14,167 bases of DNA from Candidatus Eiseniibacteriota bacterium (GTDB lineage: Bacteria; Eisenbacteria; RBG-16-71-46; CAIMUX01; WJJG01). Position 1 is the first letter of the stretch. Each line of letters opens with the position of its first letter. The notes under the pieces are model-generated. The model saw only the letters and a list, made by a program, of their open reading frames with translations. It had not been told where the DNA came from and ran no database searches. Positions 7,811 to 13,382 of this stretch are shown one piece after another. Location of the stretch: NCBI GenBank assembly GCA_016867695.1, contig VGIY01000035.1, positions 1 through 14,167 of the forward strand, read 5' to 3'. The translations under genes were made by a program, and so were the position numbers.

Positions 7811-8665
7811 CTACGGGCTGCCGGTCCCTTCGGCTGCGGCTTCGGCTTGGGCTTCGGCTTGGGCTTCGGCCTTGGTCGACTCGGCTTCTCCGACCCCGGA
7901 GGAGGAGGGCGGTTCCAGCGCGCGCCGGATCCGCTCCCTGAGGTAAGCTTCGAGCTCCTCCCCCCGGCCCATCATCTCCCAGATGTCCTTCAGCTCGAAC
8001 CAGTCGGCCTCCCGCCGCCCGTTCCGGCGCGAGAGCACCAGCGCCGGGCCGTCCTCGAGAGCGAAGCCGGCGTAGAGCGGCGCGTTGGCGTCGTCCTCGT
8101 AGTCGAGCGGCAGCCAGAGCAGGCGGCCGCGGGCGAGATCGGCCGCGAAGTCGGCCGCGAGGATGCCGGCGACGACATCCTCCATGCGCAGGCAGGTCTC
8201 GCAGCGGAAGGTGCGGTGGAAGTAGTAGGCCGAGACGACGAGGCTGTCGGCCGGGGCCGGCGGCGTCGCGCCTTCAGCGGCGACGGTCGAGGCCCCCGCC
8301 GCCCGGCCGCCGGCCGCCTCGACCGCGGCCGCGCCGCCAGCGGGCCGGGCGTCATCCACCCCGGCGCCGCTCGCCGCCGTAGCGCCGCCGGCCGCCAGGA
8401 TCGCCGCGGCCAGCAGCGCCGGTGCACCGAGCAGCGCAGGGAGTCCGCGCAGCGCACGCAGGCCGTACGGCGCACGCACGCCGCACGGCGCACGCAGGCC
8501 GTACAGCGCACGCAAGCCGCACGGCGCACGCAGGCCGAGCAGCGCACGCAGGCCGCGCAGCGCATGCAGGCCGCGTAGCGCCGGCAGGCCGCACAGGTCC
8601 CCCGCCAGCCGCCGCGCGCCCCGTGCGTGCGGCGACAGCAGTGTCATCCACGACGATTGGCGCAC
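7811..8665 (-). CDS. ArsF-like CxxC thioredoxin-fold protein with hexapeptide-repeat leader
   Basis: 284 residues from a GTG at 8665, preferred over ATG at 8647 because GGGGAGGG lies 7 nt upstream; the GTG is two bases past the previous stop. Residues 141-250 match the family annotated as nitrophenyl-compound nitroreductase subunit ArsF: VVSAYYFHRTFRCETC with the CxxC pair at 155/158, a strand near LLWLPLDY, PALVLSRR and DIWEMMGRGEE. In characterised arsEFG-type loci ArsF is linked to handling of nitrated aromatic arsenicals. Here it may simply be a redox partner. Ahead of it are ten G-L-R-A-x-x hexapeptides (residues 26-85) running into a hydrophobic segment (about 74-92) that could be a signal peptide or anchor. 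After the domain comes an AEAQ-type tail. An internal GTG at residue 63 is an alternative start but has no good ribosome site. Confidence 0.75.
   Translation of the reverse strand: MRQSSWMTLLSPHARGARRLAGDLCGLPALRGLHALRGLRALLGLRAPCGLRALYGLRAPCGVRAPYGLRALRGLPALLGAPALLAAAILAAGGATAASGAGVDDARPAGGAAAVEAAGGRAAGASTVAAEGATPPAPADSLVVSAYYFHRTFRCETCLRMEDVVAGILAADFAADLARGRLLWLPLDYEDDANAPLYAGFALEDGPALVLSRRNGRREADWFELKDIWEMMGRGEELEAYLRERIRRALEPPSSSGVGEAESTKAEAQAEAQAEAAAEGTGSP
8411..8590 (-). repeat. 18-bp minisatellite, ten in-frame copies encoding GLRALR-type hexapeptides
   Basis: Residues 26-85 of the ArsF-like protein read as ten consecutive hexapeptides: GLPALR, GLHALR, GLRALL, GLRAPC, GLRALY, GLRAPC, GVRAPY, GLRALR, GLPALL, GAPALL. 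The middle copies are nearly identical in DNA (core GCGCACGCAGGCCG on the plus strand). The period of 18 keeps the frame, so copy-number change would not break the gene. Confidence 0.85.
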
Positions 8666-8667
8666 GC

Positions 8668-8919
8668 TCAGGCCCTCCCCTCCCCGCCGCCCAGCATGGC
8701 GCGGATGTCCTCGGCCGAAGGCACCTTGCCGACCGACTTCACCTGGCCGTCGATGACCAGACCGGGGGTCATCATCACGCCGTGCTTCATGATGTCGTCG
8801 ATCTTGGTGACCTTGGTGACCTCGGCCTCGATGCCGAGCTGGCCGACGGCCAGCGTGGCGTTCCTGGCCAGCTGCTCGCACTTCGGACAACCCGTGCCCA
8901 GGATCAGGATCTGCTTCAT
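8668..8919 (-). CDS. Small redox-active thioredoxin (thioredoxin_3 / redox-active disulfide protein 2 type)
   Basis: 83 residues, starting MKQILILGTGCPKCEQL with a CPKC active site at Cys11/Cys14 and a TPGLVIDG cis-proline loop. The length and pattern fit the glutaredoxin-sized thioredoxins typically encoded beside DUF318/ArsP permeases. The ATG at 8919 is chosen over one at 8937 because GGGGAGG lies 9 nt before it, while the earlier ATG has none. There is no signal or membrane segment, so the protein is cytosolic. It lies 48 nt after the permease gene and two bases before the ArsF-like start, which indicates tight co-expression. It may supply or accept electrons for the permease cysteines or for the downstream CcdA. 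The direct partner is unknown. Confidence 0.88.
   Translation of the reverse strand: MKQILILGTGCPKCEQLARNATLAVGQLGIEAEVTKVTKIDDIMKHGVMMTPGLVIDGQVKSVGKVPSAEDIRAMLGGGEGRA
8673..8680 (-). promoter_or_regulatory. Ribosome binding site deciding a GTG start
   Basis: GGGGAGGG on the minus strand, 7 nt before GTG 8665 and inside the end of the upstream thioredoxin gene. The later ATG at 8647 has no such site. Confidence 0.65.
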
Positions 8920-8927
8920 GATGCTCT

Positions 8928-8935
8928 GCCTCCCC
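8928..8935 (-). promoter_or_regulatory. Ribosome binding site deciding the small thioredoxin start
   Basis: GGGGAGG on the minus strand, 9 nt before ATG 8919. It lies inside the frame that would be used from ATG 8937, so the shorter start is favoured. Confidence 0.7.
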
Positions 8936-8967
8936 ATGGCGGCGCCGCCGGCCGCGTCTCGAGGCGC

Positions 8968-10266
8968 CTAGAAGAGCGCGCCGTAGATGAGACCGCTGCC
9001 GGTGGCGGCAACGACGACGAGCAGCACATAGGCGAGGGTCTTCTTCGTGCCCATGACGCTGCGGATGACCAGCATGTTCGGCAACGACAGGGCCGGGCCG
9101 GCCAGAAGCAGCGCCAGCGCGGGCCCCTTGCCCATCCCGCTGCCGATCAGCCCCTGGAGGATCGGGACCTCGGTCAGCGTGGCGAAGTACATGAACGCCC
9201 CGGCCACCGCCGCGAACAGGTTCGCGGCGAGCGAATTGCCGCCCACCGCGCGGCTCACCCAGTGGCTGGGGATCAGGCCCTCCTCGCCCGGGCGCCCGAG
9301 GAGCACGCCGGCGACGAGGACGCCGAGGAGCAGGAGCGGCAGGATCTGCTTGGCGAAGCTCCAGCTCGAGTCGAACCAGGCGCCGAGCTCCCCCTTCGCC
9401 CGGCTGGTGACGATCGAGAGGCCGACGATCCCCGCGCCGAAGGCGGCCAGCGGCTGCCGGGGCAGGAGGAAAGCGAGCAGCGCCGGAGGCACGGCGATGG
9501 CGACGGCCGCCCAGAAGCGCATGCCGAACCAGGCGACCAGCATGGCCCCCAGACCGAGCGCGCCGAGCCCGGTCAGCACCCACTTGACCGAGTGGACCGC
9601 GTGCCAGAAGCCGATCGCCTGCGCGGGCTCGCCCCAGTTGGCGAAGACGAGCACGGCGACGAGGCTGGCGAAGTAGAGCGCGGTCCGCCCCAGCGGCCGG
9701 CCCGCCGCCGTCTCCGGCAGGACCGCCGCCGCGGCCGCCTTGGCGCGCTCCTCGCCGCGGAAGAGGCCGTGCATGGCCAGCCCGATGAGCACGCTGAAGG
9801 CGATCGCCCCCACGGCGCGGGCGATGCCCAGCTCCACGCCCAGGATGCGGGCGGTCAGGATGATCGCCAGAACGTTGATCGCCGGGCCCGAGTAGAGGAA
9901 CGCGGTCGCGGGTCCCAGACCCGCGCCCATGCGGTAGATGCCGGCGAAGAGCGGCAGGACCGTGCAGGAGCAGACGGCGAGCACGCTGCCGGACACCGAG
10001 GCGACGCCGTAGGCGAGGACCTTCTTCGCTCCCGCGCCGAGATAGCGCATCACCGAGGCCTGGCTGACGAAGACGGCGATCGCGCCGGCGATGAAGAAGG
10101 CGGGGATCAGGCAGAGCAGCACGTGCTCGCGCGCATACCACTTGACCAGATGGAAGGCCTCGAGGAGCGCGCGGTCGAAGCGCCCGCCCCCGACCGGCAG
10201 GAAGTAGCAGGCCAGGAACCCCGCGGCCAACCAGAAGGCGGCCTTCCGCTCGCGGCGCCACTCCAT
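8968..10266 (-). CDS. arsP: ArsP/DUF318-family permease, probable (organo)arsenical exporter
   Basis: 432 residues with about ten hydrophobic membrane segments. The DUF318 signature is clear: SVLAVCSCTVLPLF (cysteines 99 and 101), then FAGIYRMGAGLGPATAF, LYSGPAINVLAI in the first half, and the matching FATLTEVPILQGL and GPALSLPNMLVI block in the second half. Characterised ArsP members export trivalent organoarsenicals using membrane cysteines; other members of the family are only annotated as permeases. The ATG at 10266 lies three bases after the arsR stop, with GGGAGG inside the end of arsR, so translation is probably coupled. The order arsR, permease, small thioredoxin is a recurring arsenic-type arrangement. 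The substrate here is inferred from that context and from the ArsF-like neighbour, not from the protein alone. Confidence 0.85.
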   Translation of the reverse strand: MEWRRERKAAFWLAAGFLACYFLPVGGGRFDRALLEAFHLVKWYAREHVLLCLIPAFFIAGAIAVFVSQASVMRYLGAGAKKVLAYGVASVSGSVLAVCSCTVLPLFAGIYRMGAGLGPATAFLYSGPAINVLAIILTARILGVELGIARAVGAIAFSVLIGLAMHGLFRGEERAKAAAAAVLPETAAGRPLGRTALYFASLVAVLVFANWGEPAQAIGFWHAVHSVKWVLTGLGALGLGAMLVAWFGMRFWAAVAIAVPPALLAFLLPRQPLAAFGAGIVGLSIVTSRAKGELGAWFDSSWSFAKQILPLLLLGVLVAGVLLGRPGEEGLIPSHWVSRAVGGNSLAANLFAAVAGAFMYFATLTEVPILQGLIGSGMGKGPALALLLAGPALSLPNMLVIRSVMGTKKTLAYVLLVVVAATGSGLIYGALF

Positions 10267-10269
10267 GGG

Positions 10270-10800
10270 CTAGCGGCCTCCCGTACGGGCGGCGGCGCGG
10301 GACGCCTTGCCCACTGTGGCTCGAGTCGCCTCGCGCGCGGCGGCACGGGGCGCCTTGCGCACTACTGCGCGCGACGCCTCGCGCACTGCGCTGCGGGACC
10401 CCTTGTCCACTCCGGCTCGGGTCGCCTTGCGCACGCCGTCGCGTCCGGCGGCTCCGCGCGCGGGCCGGCCGGCGCAGCAGGCGCGGGCGACATCCCGGCT
10501 CTCGTCCGCCGCGGACAGCAGCACGGCCTCGACGCAGCCGAAGAAGTCCAGGATGCAGGGCACGCGCAAGCTGTAGTAGACCTGCGCGCCGCGCCTGGCG
10601 CCGTCGACGATGCCCGCCTCCCGGAGGATGGCCAGGTGCTTGGAGACGGTCGACATGTCGGCCTCGGCCATCCCGGTCAGCTCGGCCACGCAGCGCTCGC
10701 GCCGGGCGAGAGCCTCCACCAGGAGCAGCCGCGTCGGATGGCCGAGGGCCTTGATGACCGCTGCGCGGGCGCGCAGGGCATTTCGCTGTCGATGGTCCAT
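10270..10800 (-). CDS. arsR: ArsR/SmtB-family repressor with a basic octapeptide-repeat tail
   Basis: 176 residues from ATG 10800, chosen for GGAGG 5 nt upstream and for the normal ArsR N-terminus; the upstream open frame runs through the promoter. Residues 11-80 are a winged helix-turn-helix: IKALGHPTRLLLVEAL, the recognition helix with STVSKHLAILREAGIV, and the wing RRGAQVYYSL. Cysteines available for metalloid binding are Cys37 (ERCVAEL, the place where classical ArsR has CVC), Cys82, Cys89 and the pair Cys108/109. From residue 123 the protein leaves the family plan and carries six basic octapeptides plus a short end, which about 100-residue ArsR proteins lack. It is the first gene of the cluster and most likely represses its own promoter, releasing when arsenical binds. 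Confidence 0.88.
   Translation of the reverse strand: MDHRQRNALRARAAVIKALGHPTRLLLVEALARRERCVAELTGMAEADMSTVSKHLAILREAGIVDGARRGAQVYYSLRVPCILDFFGCVEAVLLSAADESRDVARACCAGRPARGAAGRDGVRKATRAGVDKGSRSAVREASRAVVRKAPRAAAREATRATVGKASRAAARTGGR
10291..10434 (-). repeat. 24-bp minisatellite, six in-frame copies encoding basic octapeptides
   Basis: ArsR residues 123-170 read as VRKATRAG, VDKGSRSA, VREASRAV, VRKAPRAA, AREATRAT, VGKASRAA. The consensus is V-R-K-A-x-R-A-x, strongly positive, comparable in composition to histone H1-like or AlgP-like Ala/Lys tails. The period of 24 preserves the frame. Confidence 0.85.
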
Positions 10801-10872
10801 GAACGCCTCCGCAGTCTCCTCGTCCCGGCCCGCCCGGGCCGCCGCTCCACCCATCGGGCCGAGGCAAGGGTT

Positions 10873-10904
10873 TCTATATTGCCCAAATCGCCAAGCAATG
10901 TCAA
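10873..10904 (-). promoter_or_regulatory. Sigma70-type promoter of the arsR operon
   Basis: A perfect TTGACA (-35) lies at 10904-10899 on the minus strand. The best -10 at 17 nt spacing is CAATAT (10881-10876); TATAGA at 20 nt spacing is a weaker alternative. This is a rare AT-rich patch in the window, about 75-95 nt upstream of the arsR ATG and correctly oriented. Confidence 0.65.
10876..10901. promoter_or_regulatory. Candidate ArsR operator: 7-bp inverted repeat over the promoter spacer
   Basis: On the minus strand ACATTGC and GCAATAT flank a 12-nt spacer, with six of seven positions pairing. The arms overlap the -35 and -10 elements, an ideal place for repression. ArsR-family operators are imperfect AT-rich inverted repeats, but the exact motif is not one I recognise. 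Confidence 0.45.
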
Positions 10905-10963
10905 GGCCGCAGACTGCCTCATGCGCGGGGTCGCCGAGGCGGGAGGTCGCACCGGGGGGCTCC

Positions 10964-10999
10964 GAGGTTCCGGGGGTTCCGGGGGTTCCGGGGGTTCCG
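10964..10999. repeat. 9-bp tandem repeat, four copies upstream of the arsR promoter
   Basis: GGGGTTCCG units recur at a strict 9-bp period (TTCC at 10968, 10977, 10986 and 10995); only the first differs (GAGG). The repeat lies in the 183-bp gap between higA and the arsR -35, which otherwise shows no gene. Confidence 0.85.
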
Positions 11000-11012
11000 C
11001 GGCAGGCACGGC

Positions 11013-11033
11013 GGGCGCCCCGTCCCGGGGCCC
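11013..11033 (-). terminator. Possible weak terminator hairpin downstream of higA
   Basis: GGGC-G-CCCC and GGGGCCC arms pair with one bulge around a short loop, about 50 nt after the higA stop. There is no T-run, so this is only a candidate. Confidence 0.25.
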
Positions 11034-11083
11034 GAGTCACGAGCGCGCCCGAGATCGATCGCGCCTCTCGTGCGGCCCGTCTC

Positions 11084-11389
11084 TCAGCCGGCGCGGTTCA
11101 GCGGGATGACCTCGCGGTCGAGGCGCCCGTCCAGTCGGTCGCGCGCGACCTCGAGGTCGTAGCGGGCCTGGAGGTTCAACCAGAAGCGGTCCGACGTGCC
11201 GAAGTAGCAGGAAAGCCGCAGGGCGGTGTCGGCGCTGATCGCGCGCTTGCCGTGGACGATCTCGTTGATGCGCCTAGGCGGCACGCTGATGTCCTTGGCG
11301 ACCCGGTACTGGGTGACGCCCAGCGGCTCGAGGAAGTCCTTCAGCAGGATCTCCCCGGGGTGGATGGGCGCCAGACGCTTGCGCGGCAT
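11084..11389 (-). CDS. higA: HigA/VapI-family XRE antitoxin
   Basis: 101 residues. It opens with PIHPGEILLKDFLEPLG, the characteristic N-terminus of HigA-type addiction antitoxins, followed by an XRE helix-turn-helix (about residues 24-65: VTQYRVAKDISVPPRRINEIVHGKR reads as two helices split by SVPP) and the family motif FWLNLQARYDLEVAR. The length is normal for the family and the gene looks intact. HigA proteins bind and neutralise HigB ribosome-dependent mRNA interferases and repress their own operon. Here the paired toxin, just upstream with a 9-nt gap, lacks its 5' part, so this antitoxin is either an orphan kept for regulation or guards against HigB encoded elsewhere. GAGAGG lies 5 nt before the ATG. 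Confidence 0.9.
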   Translation of the reverse strand: MPRKRLAPIHPGEILLKDFLEPLGVTQYRVAKDISVPPRRINEIVHGKRAISADTALRLSCYFGTSDRFWLNLQARYDLEVARDRLDGRLDREVIPLNRAG

Positions 11390-11398
11390 GCGGGCCTC

Positions 11399-11572
11399 TC
11401 AGTGGTAGTCGGCGATCTCGGCGTCTTCGACATCCGCATCCGTCCAGCGGAAGCAGATGCGCCAGCGATCGTTGACGCGGCTGCTGTGCTGTCCCCGGCG
11501 ATCGCCGGCGAGCCTCTCCAGCCTGTTGCCCGGCGGGATGCGCAGGTCCTCCAGCCGGACCCCGCTCAGGCC
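11399..11572 (-). pseudogene. higB: 5'-truncated higB toxin remnant
   Basis: A 57-residue frame ends exactly where HigB should, 9 nt before higA. It begins GLSGVRLEDLRIPPGNRL and continues with RRGQHSSRVNDRWRICFRW and the terminal DYH. These are recognisable as the C-terminal 60 percent of a roughly 92-residue HigB/RelE toxin, including the His and terminal Asp-Tyr-His positions described as catalytic in HigB. The first 35-40 residues are absent. An in-frame TGA sits at 11575-11573, and the preceding DNA is the 3' end of the CARF-sigma54 gene, whose last 7 nt overlap this frame. There is no ATG, GTG or TTG in the frame. The only possible start near the front is a CTG at 11569 overlapping the upstream gene's TGA, with GGGGG about 8 nt before it. 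A decayed gene is most likely. Confidence 0.8.
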
Positions 11573-13356
11573 TCATCCCCCTTGACGAACTTGTGCACGG
11601 CCTGGGGCGAGACGTCCAGCAGCCGGGCGGCGGCGGCCTGGTTGCCGCCGCTCGCCTCCAGCGCGCGGCGGAACAGGTGCCGGCGCGCGCTGCCGAGGTA
11701 CGCCTCCAGCGAGAAACCCTCGTGAGGGACCGGCAGCCCGGCGAGCGGATCGCGGCGCGTGACGGGCTCGGCGATGACGAGGTCCTCGGCCTCGAGGAGG
11801 TCGCGCGGGCAGAGACGCGCCGAGCGCTCGATCGCGTTCTCGAGGTCGCGCACGTTGCCCGGCCAGGCGTGGGCCTGGAGCCGCTGCAGCGCGCCGGTCG
11901 AGAGGCGCTTGGGGCGCCGCAACGAGGCGTTCACCCGGTCGAGGAGCTGGAGGGCGAGCTTGGGGATGTCGCTGGCCCGCTCGCGCAGCGGCGGGAGATG
12001 GACGATGCCGACGGCGACGCGGTAGTAGAGGTCCTCGCGGAAGCGCCGCTCGGCGATCTCGCGACCGAGATCGCGGTGGGTGGCGGCGACGACGCGCACA
12101 TCGACCACGACGCCCTTCTCGGCCCCGACGGGCTCGATCAGGCCGTCCTCGAGCACGCGCAGCAGCTTCGCCTGAGCGGCGGCGGGCAGCTCGCCGATCT
12201 CGTCCAGGAAGAGCGTGCCGCCGTCGGCGCGCACGAACAGGCCCTGCTGGTCGCGGATCGCGCCGGTGAAGGCGCCCTTGACGTGGCCGAAGAGCATGCT
12301 CTCGACCAGCTCCGCCGGGATGGCGGCGCAGTTGACCGGGACGAAGGGGGACACGCCGCGCCCGCTCAGGCGGTGGACCAGCCGGGCGAAGAGCTCCTTG
12401 CCGGTCCCCGTCTCCCCGAGGATGAGGATCGGGGTCGTCGAAGGCGCCAGGGCGACGGCGGCGTCGACCGCCGCGCTCATGCGCGGGTGGTCGACGGTCA
12501 GCCCGAGCTCGCCGATCGCGGTCGCCGGGTCCTCGGCGCACTCGCCGGCCTCGGGGTGCTCGCCGGCGCCGCCATGCTCGCCGCCGCCGCCGAGCGCGCC
12601 GCCGCGGCCGCGCGCGCCGCCGGCGCGCTCGCCAGCCCCGCGCGCGGAGCCGCTCCTGGCGCGGGTCGCCGAGACGCCGGCGCGGACGGCGGGCATCTCG
12701 GGGGCGGTCAGATCGACCTCGCAGACGAGCGGGCGCTCGCGGGTGACGAACTGCGGCGGACGGACATTCAGGACCTGCGCCGGGATCTCCCCGCTCGCCG
12801 CGAGCAGCAGCCAGCAGGCGTGCATCTGCGGCGTGCCCGAGGCGACGGCGATGAAGTAGCGTGCAGCTCCCGCCCCGGGCCGCGCGGCGTCGGCGGAGCC
12901 GGGGCGAAGGCGGTCGCCGGGGCGGTCGGCCGGCCGGCCCGATGGAGCGTCGCCTGGCGGCGCGGCAAGCCGATCGGCCGGGCGGGCGCCCGGTTGCCCC
13001 GCCGCCGGGCCGGGCGGTCGGCCGCGCGCCTGGTCGGCCTCGATGATCTCGCGCACGTGGCCCCTCAGGCCGCGCAGGATGGCCAGGTAGTCGGTCGGGT
13101 CCTCAAGCGCGATCTCGCGGACCTCGATCGCGAGCTGCGGCTGGAGCGCGGCAAGCGCCTTGCGCGTCGCCTCGGTCTGGCGCGCGGTGCGGGGGGTGGC
13201 GAAGAGGATCACCCGATCGAAGCGGCGCGCCTCGGCGAGCGAGAGGACCGGCCCGGGCTGTTCCTGCTCGCCGACCAGGCCCAGCGCGTAGGGGTCGTGG
13301 AAGCCGGTGAAGGTGAGGAGGGTCTTCATCGCGTTCGCGGCCGACATCGGCTTCAT
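11566..13356 (-). CDS. CARF-like/sigma54 enhancer-binding regulator, RtcR type
   Basis: 596 residues from ATG 13356, chosen for CGGAGA 7 nt upstream; ATGs at 13371 and 13329 are alternatives, and family proteins commonly start at the latter (MKTLLTFTGFHDPY). Residues about 10-225 are a CARF-like sensor with FDRVILFATPRTA, then VASGTPQMHACWLLLAASG and VRPPQFV; a Pro/Ala/Arg-rich insert (109-165) splits it. After a Gly-rich linker (227-280) comes a complete AAA+ domain: Walker A GETGTGKE (314-321), the sigma54-contact loop GAFTGA (361-366), Walker B TLFLDE (381-386), sensor AATHRDL, FREDLYYRV and WPGNVRDLENA. It ends in a Fis-type helix-turn-helix, GNQAAAARLLDVS. RtcR, the best known relative, senses RNA ends and activates RNA-repair genes. 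No rtcA or rtcB is in the window, so the target is unknown; the toxin loci on both sides are the obvious candidates. Confidence 0.88.
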   Translation of the reverse strand: MKPMSAANAMKTLLTFTGFHDPYALGLVGEQEQPGPVLSLAEARRFDRVILFATPRTARQTEATRKALAALQPQLAIEVREIALEDPTDYLAILRGLRGHVREIIEADQARGRPPGPAAGQPGARPADRLAAPPGDAPSGRPADRPGDRLRPGSADAARPGAGAARYFIAVASGTPQMHACWLLLAASGEIPAQVLNVRPPQFVTRERPLVCEVDLTAPEMPAVRAGVSATRARSGSARGAGERAGGARGRGGALGGGGEHGGAGEHPEAGECAEDPATAIGELGLTVDHPRMSAAVDAAVALAPSTTPILILGETGTGKELFARLVHRLSGRGVSPFVPVNCAAIPAELVESMLFGHVKGAFTGAIRDQQGLFVRADGGTLFLDEIGELPAAAQAKLLRVLEDGLIEPVGAEKGVVVDVRVVAATHRDLGREIAERRFREDLYYRVAVGIVHLPPLRERASDIPKLALQLLDRVNASLRRPKRLSTGALQRLQAHAWPGNVRDLENAIERSARLCPRDLLEAEDLVIAEPVTRRDPLAGLPVPHEGFSLEAYLGSARRHLFRRALEASGGNQAAAARLLDVSPQAVHKFVKGDEA

Positions 13357-13362
13357 GTCAGG

Positions 13363-13368
13363 TCTCCG
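13363..13368 (-). promoter_or_regulatory. Ribosome binding site deciding the regulator start
   Basis: CGGAGA on the minus strand, with 7 nt before ATG 13356. Neither ATG 13371 nor ATG 13329 has a purine-rich site at proper spacing. Confidence 0.5.
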
Positions 13369-13382
13369 CATGTTCGGGGATG

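Noticed and set aside
7811..10867. One very long minus-strand frame that could be read as a 1018-residue protein
   Set aside because: Only its last 284 codons (ArsF-like) make sense; upstream it is an out-of-frame reading of the thioredoxin, permease and arsR genes, which have their own frames and ribosome sites.
10801..11083. A -24/-12 sigma54 promoter that the regulator might control
   Set aside because: I found no GG-N10-GC pair with the flanking TGGCAC/TTGC features here; TTGGCGATTTGGGC has the wrong spacing.
8422..11109. 895-codon plus-strand open frame across the arsenic cluster
   Set aside because: It runs antisense through five recognisable genes and their spacers; its composition and repeats (GRTAHA) mirror the minisatellite on the other strand.
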